Assembly: GCA_021397835.1 (NCBI GenBank)
Contig: JAJFZO010000094.1
Location: forward strand, 447,501 to 511,500
Source: Moringa oleifera
Lineage: Eukaryota; Streptophyta; Magnoliopsida; Brassicales; Moringaceae
Direction: 5' to 3'
Length of the DNA: 64,000 nucleotides
The position numbers and the translations under genes were made by a program. Positions within the stretch are counted from its first letter, which is position 1, and every line of letters starts with the position of its first letter. Shown piece after piece: positions 1 to 10,085 of this stretch. The notes under the pieces were generated by a model, which searched no databases, was not told the DNA's origin, and saw only the letters and a list, made by a program, of their open reading frames with translations.

Positions 1-161
1 TTATTGCCTCAAACTTCCTTAGCCTAAGAGGCCGTAGTCCCTCTAAGAAGCCGGTCGATGAGGGTCACCTCCACGTAGCTAGTTAGCAGGCTGAGGTCTC
101 ATTTATTAACGGAATTAACCAGACAAATCGCTCCGCCAACTAAGAGCGGCGATGCACCACC

Positions 162-209
<48 letters not shown>

Positions 210-279
210 TTAGACCTAGCGAGTTTCCTTGTGTTGAGTCAAATTAAGCCGCAAGCTCCATTCCTGGTGGTGCCCTTCT

Positions 280-315
<36 letters not shown>

Positions 316-332
316 TCCCTCGGAACCCAAAG

Positions 333-371
<39 letters not shown>

Positions 372-1079
372 CAACATCCGCTGATCACTGGTCAGCATGG
401 TTTATGGTTGAGACTAGGACGGTATCTAATCATCTTTAAGCCCCCAACTTTCATTCTTGATTAATGAAAACATCATTGGCAAATGCTTTCGCAGTTGTTC
501 ATCTTTCATAAATCTAAGAATTTCACCTTTCACAATGAAATACGAATGCCCTTGACTGTCCCTGTTAATCATTACTCTGATCCTGAAGGCCAATAGAATA
601 GGATTGAAATCCTATGATGTTATCCCATGCTAATGTATTCAGAGCGTAGGCTTACTTTAAGCACTCTAATTTCTTCAAAGTAACAACATCGAAGGCACGA
701 CCAGACCAATTAAGGCCAGGAGTGCATCGTCGGCAATAAGGACGAGCCAACCAGTGCACACTATAGATGGACCATCCTAAGGTCCAACTATGAGCTTTTT
801 AATTGTAACAACTTAAATATACGCTACTGGAGCTGGAATTACCGTGGCTGCTGGCACTAGACTTGCCCTCCAATGGATCCTTGTTAAGGGATTTAGAATG
901 TACTTATTCTAATTACCAGACTCGAAGAGCCCAGTATTGTTATTTTATTATCACTACCTCCTAGTGTCAGGATTGTAATTTGCATGCCTGCTACCTTCCT
1001 TGGATGTGGTAGCCATTTCTCAAGCTCCCTCTCCGGAATCGAACCCTAATTCTCTGTCACCCGTCACCACCATAGTAGG
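1..1079 (-). rRNA. 18S rRNA pseudogene, middle part, interrupted by retroelement
   Basis: Reverse complement of plant 18S rRNA, reading from within the 3' major domain at the window edge to about nucleotide 345 of the gene at 1079. The 530-loop region (about 838-855) reads ttaccgtggctgctggcac, so the universal GCCGCGG is changed to GCCACGG. Many other C-to-T and G-to-A changes are present. The 18S stops at the 5-bp target copy GTAGG (1075-1079), after which an LTR begins. Its 3' end lies outside the window and its 5' part is not adjacent. It cannot give a working small-subunit RNA. Confidence 0.95.
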
Positions 1080-2236
1080 TGTCACACCATCTATTGCAAG
1101 ATCAGTGCAACCCTAGTGTGATGGTACTAAGTACGTCCACCTAGCCAGCCCAACTTTCTAAGCCCACGCCAAGCGAAGAAGAAGAGACAACAATATAAAA
1201 GCAAAGTAAGAAAAAAGTATTACGAGAACTCTTTCTTAACTTTTATTCAAAATAAAGGAACTATTTACAAAAGAAGGGTCTCTCTCTAAGAGTACCCAAA
1301 GCCTCTAGCTACCCACACACTTGAATTTGTATTATTTAATGTCTTTACAATTGAACCCAAGCCCTTTCTTATACTAGCTAAAGAGTGTCCTACTCAAAGA
1401 CTTTCTCTTAGTTATCCCACGTCTTTCGGATAGGCCACCTAATCTTGATCATGAATTTTTTATCCTATTGAGGCTTATCTTCAAAATTTAGATAGCATTC
1501 TTCTCCCGCAAGGACTCTCCATGAGTCAAGGATCTTCAGATAGCATCCTTCTCCCGCAAGGACTCTCTATGAGTCAAGGATATTTGGATAGCATCCTCTT
1601 CCCGCAAGGACTCTCCATTTGGATAGTATTCTTCTCCTACAAGGACTCTTCATGAGTCAAGGATATTTGGATAGCATCCCTCTCCTACAAGGACATTCCT
1701 TGAGTCAAGGATCCCATCTCCTTTGAAGTCTTCTCCAAGCCTTCTTATCTGTTTTCAACTGGTTTGGATAGGCTTGAGGAGGTGGTTTTCATTCATGACT
1801 CTTTTTTATCCTTCTATCGCCTTGATCCTCCTCTAGCCAATAGCCATATCCTTTCTTTGTGGAATATCTTCGTTTGCTGGACTTTCCATTCATGCTAAGC
1901 TGGGTTCCTGAAATCTGCCCTGTGTTCCCGTCACTAGACATATTTGCACCACCATGTGTTGGTGCTTGCTTGAGGCATCTCTGCCGCTTTCCCCTTAAGT
2001 GGGCTTGTGGGTTTGTTTGTGTGCTTCATCCCTCACTCCACAACATTCCCAACTTATTAGCGTATCTCGCCACTATGAGTATGAAACTTAATTTCTCACT
2101 AAGGCTCCTGCACTCGTTTCCACATCTAACTCATGCGTTTTTGCCTTGCTAGCGTGGCCCTCCACATTTGTCGGTCCAGGCATGGAGCAAGACTCACAAC
2201 GCCTATGCCTCGACACCCAAATTTAAGGGTCTGACA
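1080..2236 (-). mobile_element. Retrotransposon 3' LTR inserted in 18S
   Basis: On the minus strand it starts TGTCAGACCC next to a polypurine tract and ends GGTGTGACA, with short inverted ends TGTCA/TGACA. Flanking 18S supplies the target copy GTAGG at 1075-1079. A TATA-like GTATAAGAA (about 1367-1375) and an AATAAA signal (1242-1247) lie in the order expected for U3 and R. About five imperfect 46-48 bp repeats built on caaggactctccatgagtc fill 1489-1710. No second LTR follows: the internal part runs straight into 26S rDNA. Confidence 0.9.
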
Positions 2237-2979
2237 AACCACCCCCACCATAAAAGCCCGACGCCCTCGTCGGCTTAGTGTTGTGGTACGCCTTGATCTG
2301 GTCCTTGAATTGCCACAATGTGGTGTCTTTTTCCCAACTCGCATCCCCCTCACTGATGCCTTTCCACTAGACTAAGTAATATGTCCTCCGATTCATCTTA
2401 CTATAGCCTTCCGTTCGATGATCAAGGATTCTTTCTATCCCCTTGTCAAATTAAACTCGAGTTACTGGTGGTGCATGCTTAGCTTGCTTACGTTCGAGAT
2501 CGGCATCTTCCTAAAACTCTTTAAGGAAGCTCGCGTGAATGTTGGGTGCAACCTTAGATGTTGCGGTACCTTTAACCTATGAGCTACTGCTCCAGCTTTC
2601 TTCCCGATCATATGATCAACATTCCTCATTGAAGGCAATGTCTCGGGGAGTTCCAATTGCATCTTGCTGTTGAATTCCCTTAACACTTCAGCACTCTCGT
2701 CAGGTACCTCCACCACCTGATCTAGTTTTACCTCGAATAGTGTTGCCAGCATCGTCATTTCACCCTTTTAAAGTTTCGACCCGATCTACTTCTTGTTTAT
2801 GGAAAGCTCTTTTGCTGCTTCGGTTCTGATTAGGCTTGGGGCGCGCTCATTAGCCAAAAGTAATCCACCTAAGTGGGGCATCACCAATGCCTTGGCTACT
2901 CTGAAGATCTTTGGACCCAAGATAACATTGAAGTCATCTAACTGAGTTATCATGAAGTTGGATGTACCTTTCCATTCGC
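2237..2979 (-). pseudogene. Truncated chromovirus internal region: protease tail joined to integrase C-terminus/chromodomain
   Basis: A polypurine tract (minus strand; aaccacccccacca on plus, 2237-2250) abuts the LTR. Then come remnants of the integrase C-terminus and chromodomain, including a readable LKVPQHLRLHPTF stretch in the 2462-2758 frame. At a GATC (2606-2609) this is joined to the protease-RT linker (VPDESAEVLREFN), so RT, RNase H and the integrase core are absent. Protease-region sequence continues to about 2979, where 26S starts without a 5' LTR. The reading frame is broken. The same deletion recurs at 18765, 37640 and 40892. Confidence 0.85.
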
Positions 2980-3814
2980 TAGTTAGAGGCCTTCGGTCAT
3001 ATTCCAGCGCACGGTAGCTTTACACCACTGGCTTTTCAACCAAACGCAATCACCGATTGTGCGAATCAACGGTTCTTCTCGTACTAGGTTGAATTACTAT
3101 CGCAACGTGGGCATCAGTAGGGTAAAACTAACCTACCTCATGATGGTCTAAACCCAGCTTACGTTCCCTATTGGTGGGTGAACAATCCAACACTTGGTGA
3201 ATTCTTCTTCACAATGATAGGAAGAGCTGACATTGAAGGATCAAAAAGCAACGTTGCTATGAACACTTGGCTGCCACAAGCCAGTTATCCATGTGGTAAC
3301 CTTTTTAACACCTCTAACTTCAAATTTTAAAGGTCTAACGGATCAATAGGCCATGCTTTCATGGTTTGTATTCATATTGGAAATTAGAATCAAACAAGCT
3401 TTTACCCTTTTGTTCCACACGAGATTTCTGTTCTCATTGAGCTCATCTTAGGACACCTGCGTTATCTTTTAACAGATGTGTTGCCCTAGCCAAACTCCCC
3501 ACCTTACAATGTCTTTAGCCTACATCGGCCAGTTGAAGCCGACCTTGGGTCTAAAAAGAGGGGCGACACCCCACCTCTAATTCACGAAATGAGTAAAATA
3601 ACGTTAAAAGTAATGGTATCTCACTTTCACCGTTTTCAGCTCCCATTTATCCTATAGCTCTCAAGTCATTTCACAAAGTCGGACTAGAGTCAAGCTCAAT
3701 AGGATCTTCTTTCCTCGTTGATTCTGCCAAGCCCCCCCTTAGCTGTGCTTTCATTGGATAGTAGATAGGGACAGTGGGAATCTCGTTAATCCATTCATGC
3801 GTGTCACTAATTAA

Positions 3815-3858
<44 letters not shown>

Positions 3859-5571
3859 ACCGCTTACCCGCGCTTGGTTGAATTTCTTCACTTCGACATT
3901 TAGAGCACTAGGCAGAAATCACATGACGTGGGCATCCGCAGGGACCATCGCAATGCTTTGTTTTAATTAAACAGTCGGATTCCCCTTGTACGTATTGGTT
4001 CTGAGTTGGTTGTTCGACGCCCGGGGAAGGCCCTCGAAGGAACCGTTCCCAGTCTATCACTCAGTCGGCATGCGACAACCTGCTCTCATCGCGAGAGTAG
4101 CTCAAGCAGTCCACCAATAACCGACGAGTACGAGACTGGGACCCTCTTGCCCAGCCCTCAGAGCCAATCCTTTTCCCGAGGTTACGGATCCATTTTGCCA
4201 ACTTCCCTTGCATACATTATTCCATAAACTAAAGGCTGTTCACCTTGGAAACTTGATGCGGTTATGAGTACGACTGGGCGTAGGAGGCACTTGGTCCTCC
4301 GGATTTTCAAGGGTCACCGGGAGTGCATCGGACACCATGCGACGTACGGTGCTCTTCCAACCACTAGACCCTACCTCCGACTGAGCCGTTTCTAGGGTGA
4401 GCAGGCTGTTAAATAGAAAAGATAACTCTTTTTGGGTCCTTGTCAACGTCTCTGGACTCCATAACGTTACTGTCAACTGCCACGTCCCAGTTTTGGAATT
4501 TTAACCGAATCTTCTTTCGAAGCTCGCACCAAGGTGCTATCCGATGGGCTTCCGCCGTCTGTTAGGATTGACTAACCCATGTGCAAGTGCCATTCACATG
4601 GAACCTTTCCTTTCTTCGGTCTTCAAAGTTCTCATTTGAATATTTACTACTACCACCAAAATCTACACCAATGGTCGCTCCGTCCAGGCTCACGCCTTGG
4701 GGTTTTATGGTGACCATGCGCCCTCCTACTCATTAGGCCTTGGCCCTTACCCCAATAGTCGGGTATAGGTCACGCGCTTTAGTGCCATCCAATTTCGGGG
4801 CTAGTTGATTTGGCAGGTGAGTTATTACACACTCCATAACAGATTTCGACTTCCACGACCATTGTCCTGCTGTCTTAATCGACCAATACCCTTTGTGGGT
4901 TCTAGGTTAATGTGTAGTTGGGCACCATAACCAACTTCCAGTTTATTGCGCATCGCCAGTTTTACTTACAAAAAATGGGCCACTTGGAGCTCTCGATTTC
5001 GTAGGACGGCTCAACGAAGTAGCCACCCCGTACTATTTATTTAAAGTTTGAGAGTAGGTCGAGGGTATTGTGCCCCCGATGCCTATAATCATTGGCTTTA
5101 CTCGATAGAACTCGCATCTAAGCTCTAGCCATCCTGAAGGAAACTTCGGAGGGATTTAGCTACTAGACAGTTTGATTAATCTTTCGCCCCTACACCTAAG
5201 TCAGACGAACGATTTGCACGTCAGTATCGCTACGAGCCTCCACCAGAGTTTCCTCTCGCTTCACCCCGCTCAGGCATAGTTCACCATCTTTTGGGTCCCG
5301 ATAGGCATGCTCACACTCGAACCCCTCTCAAAAGATCGAGGTCGATTGACAGTGCATCCTTGAGGGATCCCGCTAATCAGCTTCCTTGTGCTTTACAGGT
5401 TTACTCGCCCGTTGACTCGCATGCATGCCAGACTCCTTGGTTTGTGCTAACCACCGCGATGGTGCGCATTACGAGCCACGATCTCGACGATAACGTCTTT
5501 GTGAGTGTATCAAAGGCTCGGCTTGGGTTGTCGTTTGCACCCCGAGTCGATCGACGAACTAGTTCGTGGTT

Positions 5572-5607
<36 letters not shown>

Positions 5608-6006
5608 TTCTTTTCAAAGTCCTTTTCATCTTTCCCTCACATTACTTGTTCACTATCGATTTCTCACCCGTATTTAGCCTTAGACTGAATTTACTGCCCT
5701 ATTGGGGTTGCATTCCCAAACAACCCGACTCTTTCACAACGCCTTATGGTGCGACAGTGTTCGGGCGAGACAGGGCGAGACAGGGCTCTCACCCTATTCG
5801 GTGCCCCTTTTTAGGGGACTTGGATCCTGGTCCATCACTGAGGACGCTTCTCCAGACTATAATTCAGGCACCGAGGGTGCACTATTTCCAAGCCTGGCTT
5901 TTCTCGGTTCACTCACCGCTACTAGAGGAATCCTTATTAATTTTTTTTGCTTCCGTTTATTGATATGCTTAAACTCAGTGGGAAGTCTCGCCTGACTTGG
6001 GGTCGC
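2980..6006 (-). rRNA. 26S rRNA pseudogene joined to retroelement, 3' end missing
   Basis: Reverse complement of plant 26S rRNA from about 280 nt inside its 3' end (tagttagaggc at the retroelement junction) to the 5' end (tattgatatgcttaaactcag, about 5959-5979; cctgacttggggtcgc to 6006). The sarcin/ricin loop area near 3075 reads ttcttctcgtact, so the invariant GAGAGG is GAGAAG. Part of the 5' third near 5440 has short deletions. Missing 3' terminus plus mutated core make it a pseudogene. Confidence 0.93.
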
Positions 6007-6318
6007 ATCTCGATCGATCAATCATTAGGTCCGTGAGCTGCGAACGAGCGACACGCCCATGAGGGAGCACGAGGCTTTCTCTACTAGCGCCAAGCCATGA
6101 CGTGGGCATCGAGGTCAGGGCGACTGGGTCATGCTTTTTCATTCTAGTTCCTTGGTGCATCCCGCGCAGTGGGTTTTGTTGTTGCGTGCGACGAGGGGCT
6201 TGGGCACGAGCACATGCACCCTTGCCATGTGAGGCGGGACGAGGAGCTCGAGAGCCCTCCGCCCCCTCGGTGTGTTTACAACGTGTTTGTGGGTCATTTC
6301 GCTGAGCAGGTTTTCAAC
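6007..6318 (-). other. ITS2/ITS1 spacer remnant with 5.8S deleted
   Basis: ITS2 sequence following the 26S 5' end runs to about 6096 (caagccatgacg). It then jumps directly to ITS1 (ggtcagggcgactgg), omitting the rest of ITS2 and the whole 5.8S gene. The ITS1 core motif ttccttggtgcatcccgcgc survives near 6149. No 5.8S sequence is found between this 26S and the next 18S end, so the unit could not supply 5.8S RNA. Confidence 0.85.
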
Positions 6319-6389
6319 AATGATCCTTCTGCAGGTTTACCTACAGAACCGAACCCTAATTCTTTGTCACCCGTCACCACCATAATAGG
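6319..6389 (-). rRNA. Gutted 18S: 3' terminal 30 nt fused to 5' region
   Basis: The 18S 3' end (aatgatccttctgcaggtttacc) begins at about 6319 but after about 30 nt jumps, near 6347-6350, to the 5' region (gaaccctaattctttgtcaccc). Comparison with the 50002-51805 copy puts the loss at about 1.4 kb. The sequence then reaches the retroelement target copy ATAGG (6385-6389), a decayed GTAGG, followed by an LTR. Confidence 0.9.
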
Positions 6390-7522
6390 TGTCACACTGT
6401 TTGTTGCGGGATCAGCACAACCTTAGTGTGATGGCATTAAGTGTGTCCACCTAGTCAGCCCAGCCCAACTTTCTAAGCCCATGCCAAGCGAACAAGAAGA
6501 GACAATAATGCAAAAAGCAAAGCAAGGAGACAGTATTACGAGAACTTTTTCTTAACCTTTACCGACAATAAAGGAACTATTTACAAAAGAAAGATCTCTC
6601 CCTAAGAGTACCCAAAGCCTCTAGCTAGCCACACTCGAGTTTGTATTACTCAATGTGTTTACAACTAAACCCAAGCCCCCTTTTTATACTAGTTGAGGAA
6701 TGTCCTACTTAAACACTCCCTCTTACTTGTCCCACGTGATTCGGATAGGCCTCTCAATCTTGATCATGAATCTTTTATCCCATTTAGCATCCTTCTCCCG
6801 CAAGGACTCTCCGTGAGTCAATGATATTTAGATAGCATCCTCTTCCCGCAAGGACTCTCCATTTGGATAGCATCCTTCTCCTACAAGGACTCTCCATGAG
6901 TCAAGGATATTTGGATAGTGTCCTTCTCTTGCAAGGACTCTCCTTGAGTCAGGGATCTCATCTCCTTTGAAGTCTTCTCCAAGCCTTCTTATCCGCTTTC
7001 AACCGATTTGGATATGCTTGAGGAGGTGGTTCCCGTTCAGGACTCTTCTCAAGCCTTATCTCCCTTAGCTTTCAGGATAGACATCTCTTTCTTATCCTTC
7101 TATCGCCTTGATCCTCCCTTAGCCAATAGCCATATCCTTTCTTTGTGGAATATCTTCGCTTGCTGGACTTTCCATCCATGCCAAGCTGGGTTCTCGGATT
7201 CTGCCCTGTGTTCCTGTCACTGGACATATTTGCACCACCATGTGTTGGTGCTTGCTTGAGGCATGTCTGCCGCTTTCCTTTTAAGTGGGCTTATGGGTCT
7301 GTTTGTGTGCTTCATCCCTCGCTCCACAACATTCCCAGCTCATCAGCTTATCTCGCCACGGTGAGTACAAAACTTAATTTCTCACCAAGGCTCCTGCATT
7401 CATTCCCATATCTAACTCATGCATTTTTGCCTTGCTAAGGTGGCCCTCCACACTTGTAGGTTCGGGCATGGAGCAAGACTCACCACGCCTATGCCTCGGC
7501 ACCCAAATTTAAGGGTTTGACA
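6390..7522 (-). mobile_element. Solo LTR in 18S, flanked by target duplication
   Basis: One LTR (minus strand TGTCAAACC...GTGTGACA) bounded by ATAGG (6385-6389) and GTAGG (7523-7527), after which 18S resumes. No internal sequence remains, as expected from recombination between the two LTRs of one insertion. The TATA box is intact (AGTATAAAAA, 6681-6690) but AATAAA is lost. Sequence details (caatgcaaaaagcaaag, cagcccatgccaagcg, ttcctgtcact) group it with the LTR at 59122 and apart from those at 1080, 17195, 35986 and 39384. Confidence 0.9.
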
Positions 7523-7868
7523 GTAGGCAACTATCCTACCATCGAAAGTTGATAGAGCAAAAATTTGAATGATGAGTCGTCGACACGATGGCCTTGTAAT
7601 CCGTCGAGTTATCATGAATCATTAGAGCAACAGGCGAAGCCTGTGTTGACCTTTTATCTAATAAATGCACCCCTTCTAAAAGTCGGGGTTTGTTGCACGT
7701 ATTAGCTCTAGAATTATTATGGTTATCCGAGTAGTAGGTACCATCAAACAAATTATAACTGATTTAATGCGCCATTCACAGTTTCACAGTCTGAATTAGT
7801 TCACACTTACATATGCATGGCTTAATCTTTGAGACAAGCATATGACTACTGGCAGGATCAACCAGGTA
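7523..7868 (-). rRNA. 18S rRNA 5' segment after solo LTR
   Basis: Continues the 18S from the target copy GTAGG to the gene's 5' end, reading ...ggcaggatcaaccaggta to 7868, the complement of the plant 18S start TACCTGGTTGATCCTGCC. About 345 nt. Its other half (6319-6389) is only about 70 nt, so this 18S locus is both interrupted and internally deleted. Confidence 0.93.
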
Positions 7869-8489
7869 GCATCTTTCAAGATACCGCACCAACTAGGACC
7901 CAAGCGTGCCACAAGGCTCGTTGAGGTCAAAGCTATCACGGCCATCGTTCAAATTCGATGGGACGTGGGACAAATGCTTTCGGTTAGACAGGCAGAGAAC
8001 AAGGCCACTCCTGTCGCAACACTTTTCGCACCCGAGGGGATGACCGAGCACCCGTGTTCCAAAGCAGCCACATGCCGAAGCAAGCCGCGCTTGGAGCACG
8101 AGGCCTAGCATAGGTTTCCACCCATGCCCACAAGGGACATGGTGCAAAGACAATCGACTCGAATCATCGAATTTCGTTTATGAAGGCACGTAACACAAGG
8201 TCCCAATGTCACCAATAAAAAGCCAACGTATGGCTCGATGGTCGAGCTTAAAGCGACATGCTAGCCAACAATTTGATGTGGGAGCACGGAGCCTACCAAT
8301 GTGCATAACTAGATCACCACTCACACGCCGCATGTATAAATGGGTAGCAATAGCACCAAACGAGATACAAGCCGACGAGTGAAAAGCCCATCGATCATGC
8401 AGGTTGTCAAGTACCACTGCACCCAAGCCACTAAGTGTAAAATTGTTTCGATAGCAAGGGACAATTCTTTGATGGCAAGGGACCATCGA
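7869..8489 (-). other. 5' external transcribed spacer, 18S-proximal part
   Basis: Sequence directly upstream of the 18S 5' end. It recurs next to the 18S 5' ends at 24295 and 51806 in the same order (caccaactaggac..., tgccgaagcaagcc..., cgaatcatcgaatttcg), which identifies it as 5'ETS. Short open frames here differ between copies and are not genes. Confidence 0.75.
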
Positions 8490-9480
8490 TAAGGCCTGGG
8501 CAGCAAGGGTGTCACGCGGTGCCCAGGTTGGTTGTGTGGCTCGCTCGATGCTAACGGTTGATGATCATTTCGTCGATCGCGCTGCGCAACGAGTCCACTC
8601 GGCAAGCTAAAGCGTCGGGATCTAACCCTGCGTCCACCACCTTGAGGGCCTGCGATGAAGCACTCCTCATGCTCGAAATCCCCCTAGCGATTTGGCCCTT
8701 GCGTAGCATGCATCATCGTTTGCTTCGCCGCCCACACCATCGTGCTTGTCTAGCCACATCCTAGCTCATTATCCCATGGTTTAGTGGATTTCGTTTCCCA
8801 TGTTTTCCCACTAATGAGGCCTTGGCAGCAGGGGTGTCACGCCAGGCCTAAGCTGGTCGTGTGGCTGGCTCGATGCTCACGGTCGATGATCGTGTCGTCG
8901 ATCGCTCTATGTAACGAGTCCACCTCAACAAGCCTGAGTGTCGGGGTCCAACCCTATGTCTGTCGCCTCAGGGGCCTACGATGAAGCACTCCGCATGCTC
9001 GAAATCCCTCCAGTGATTTGGCCCTCGCATTGCATGCATCATCGTTAGCTTCATCGCCCACACCATCGTGCTTGTCTAGCCACATCCCAGCTTATTATCC
9101 CATGATTTAGTGGATTTCGTTTACCACGTTTTTTCCACCGATGAGGCCTTGGTAGTAGGGGTGTCACGTGTAGCTCAGTTTGGCTGTGTGGCTAGCTTGA
9201 TGCTAACGGCTGACGATCGTGTCATCGATCGTACTGCACAACGAGTCCACCTAGGCAAGCCTGAGCATCAGGATCCAACCCTGCATTCGCTGCCTCTAGG
9301 ACCTACAACAGCACTTTGCAAGGTCAAAATTCCCCCAGCGATTTAGTCCTCACGTAGCATGCATCATCGTTAGCTTCGTCGCCCACACCGTCGAGCTTGT
9401 CTAGCCATATCCCAGCTCATTATCCCATAATCTCTCTCGTTTCATCGCTCATAATTTAACGGATTTCATTTCCCACATTT
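8490..9480 (-). repeat. Three tandem 326-bp 5'ETS repeats
   Basis: Copies begin near 8490, 8816 and 9143, each with ggccttggcagcaggggtgtcac or a variant, and include cgatttggcc and gcatgcatcatcgttagctt. The spacing is about 326 bp. The other spacers hold fewer: about 1.7 copies at 24690-25200, one at 29713-30060, and one internally deleted copy at 52395-52680. They lie between the 18S and the putative Pol I start, so they belong to the transcribed spacer. Confidence 0.85.
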
Positions 9481-9717
9481 TTCCCACTCCGTTGGCTACT
9501 GATCGGGCATCCCACCTTCTTCGGTTGACATCATCGGCCGCCTGCCTGCCAACAGTGGTGGCCGCCACAGCCACGCACCATCGATTGGATGGGCACGACA
9601 GCAAGCCGCCCTGCCCATGCCATGCGTGCTGGGTTCCCCAAGCCCAGTGCCTACCCATGTGGGATGGGCAGGAGGGGAGCACGCATGGCCCATTGGCACC
9701 CAGCAAGCTTGGTGACC
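9481..9717 (-). other. Conserved GC-rich leader between putative Pol I start and ETS repeats
   Basis: A block recurring in all four spacers that retain a 5'ETS (9481, 25261, 30051, 52711), containing ttggctactgatcgggcatcc and ccatgtgggatgggcagg. By position it would be the start of the pre-rRNA. Open frames on both strands arise from its GC content and are not conserved. Confidence 0.6.
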
Positions 9718-9738
9718 ACCTCCCCCCTAAAGAGTCTT
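9718..9738 (-). promoter_or_regulatory. Putative RNA polymerase I start element
   Basis: Plus strand cctcccccctaaagagtctt, i.e. minus strand AAGACTCTTTAGGGGGGAGG. It resembles the plant Pol I initiation motif, a short AT stretch followed by a run of G. It recurs at the same junction between AT-rich and GC-rich blocks at about 25499, 30291 and 52946. It would give a 5'ETS of about 1.85 kb here. Assigned by resemblance and position only. Confidence 0.4.
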
Positions 9739-10085
9739 AAATGAAATTTCACTCCTAACACGAGAAAACATCAATATGTCTGAGCCGTTATAATGGGTCT
9801 AAAAAATTATTTTCTTAGAATTTTGAGCTGAAATTTTGTACATAAATGGAGAATAATCATACCTACCAGTAGAAAAAATTTCAAAATTTTCTGGGCATTA
9901 AATTTTTTTAAAGAATTTTCTACAGCCAAAAAATTAAAAAAATCATCAAAAATAGCCCGTGAGTCAAAATGATCCCAAACTTTAGGGTAGACTCCTCATG
10001 AATTAGATGATTTATTTGAGTCATTTCAGGACCAATTCCATGATGAAAAGACTGTCAATTCATACTAATTTCACAATCGAGCATG
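9739..10085 (-). other. AT-rich IGS block upstream of putative Pol I start
   Basis: An AT-rich block (ttgagctgaaattttgtacataaatggag, split across the line) sits between the putative start site and the GC-rich repeats. It is conserved in order at 25525, 30320 and 52970 while everything around it is GC-rich. Plant rDNA promoters commonly lie in such a base-composition switch. Confidence 0.6.

Noticed and set aside
1489..1710. CRISPR-like spaced repeats
   Set aside because: The repeats are imperfect, directly adjoining, inside a plant LTR, with no spacers of unique sequence and no cas genes.
5291..5963. Overlapping 97-152 codon frames in rRNA regions
   Set aside because: They are antisense or out-of-phase readings of 26S rRNA sequence; comparable frames differ between rDNA copies.
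2980..6006. R1/R2-type or group I intron insertion in 26S
   Set aside because: The foreign sequence beside 26S is the LTR element's protease region joined at a deletion edge; there is no target-primed end, poly(A) tail or intron core.
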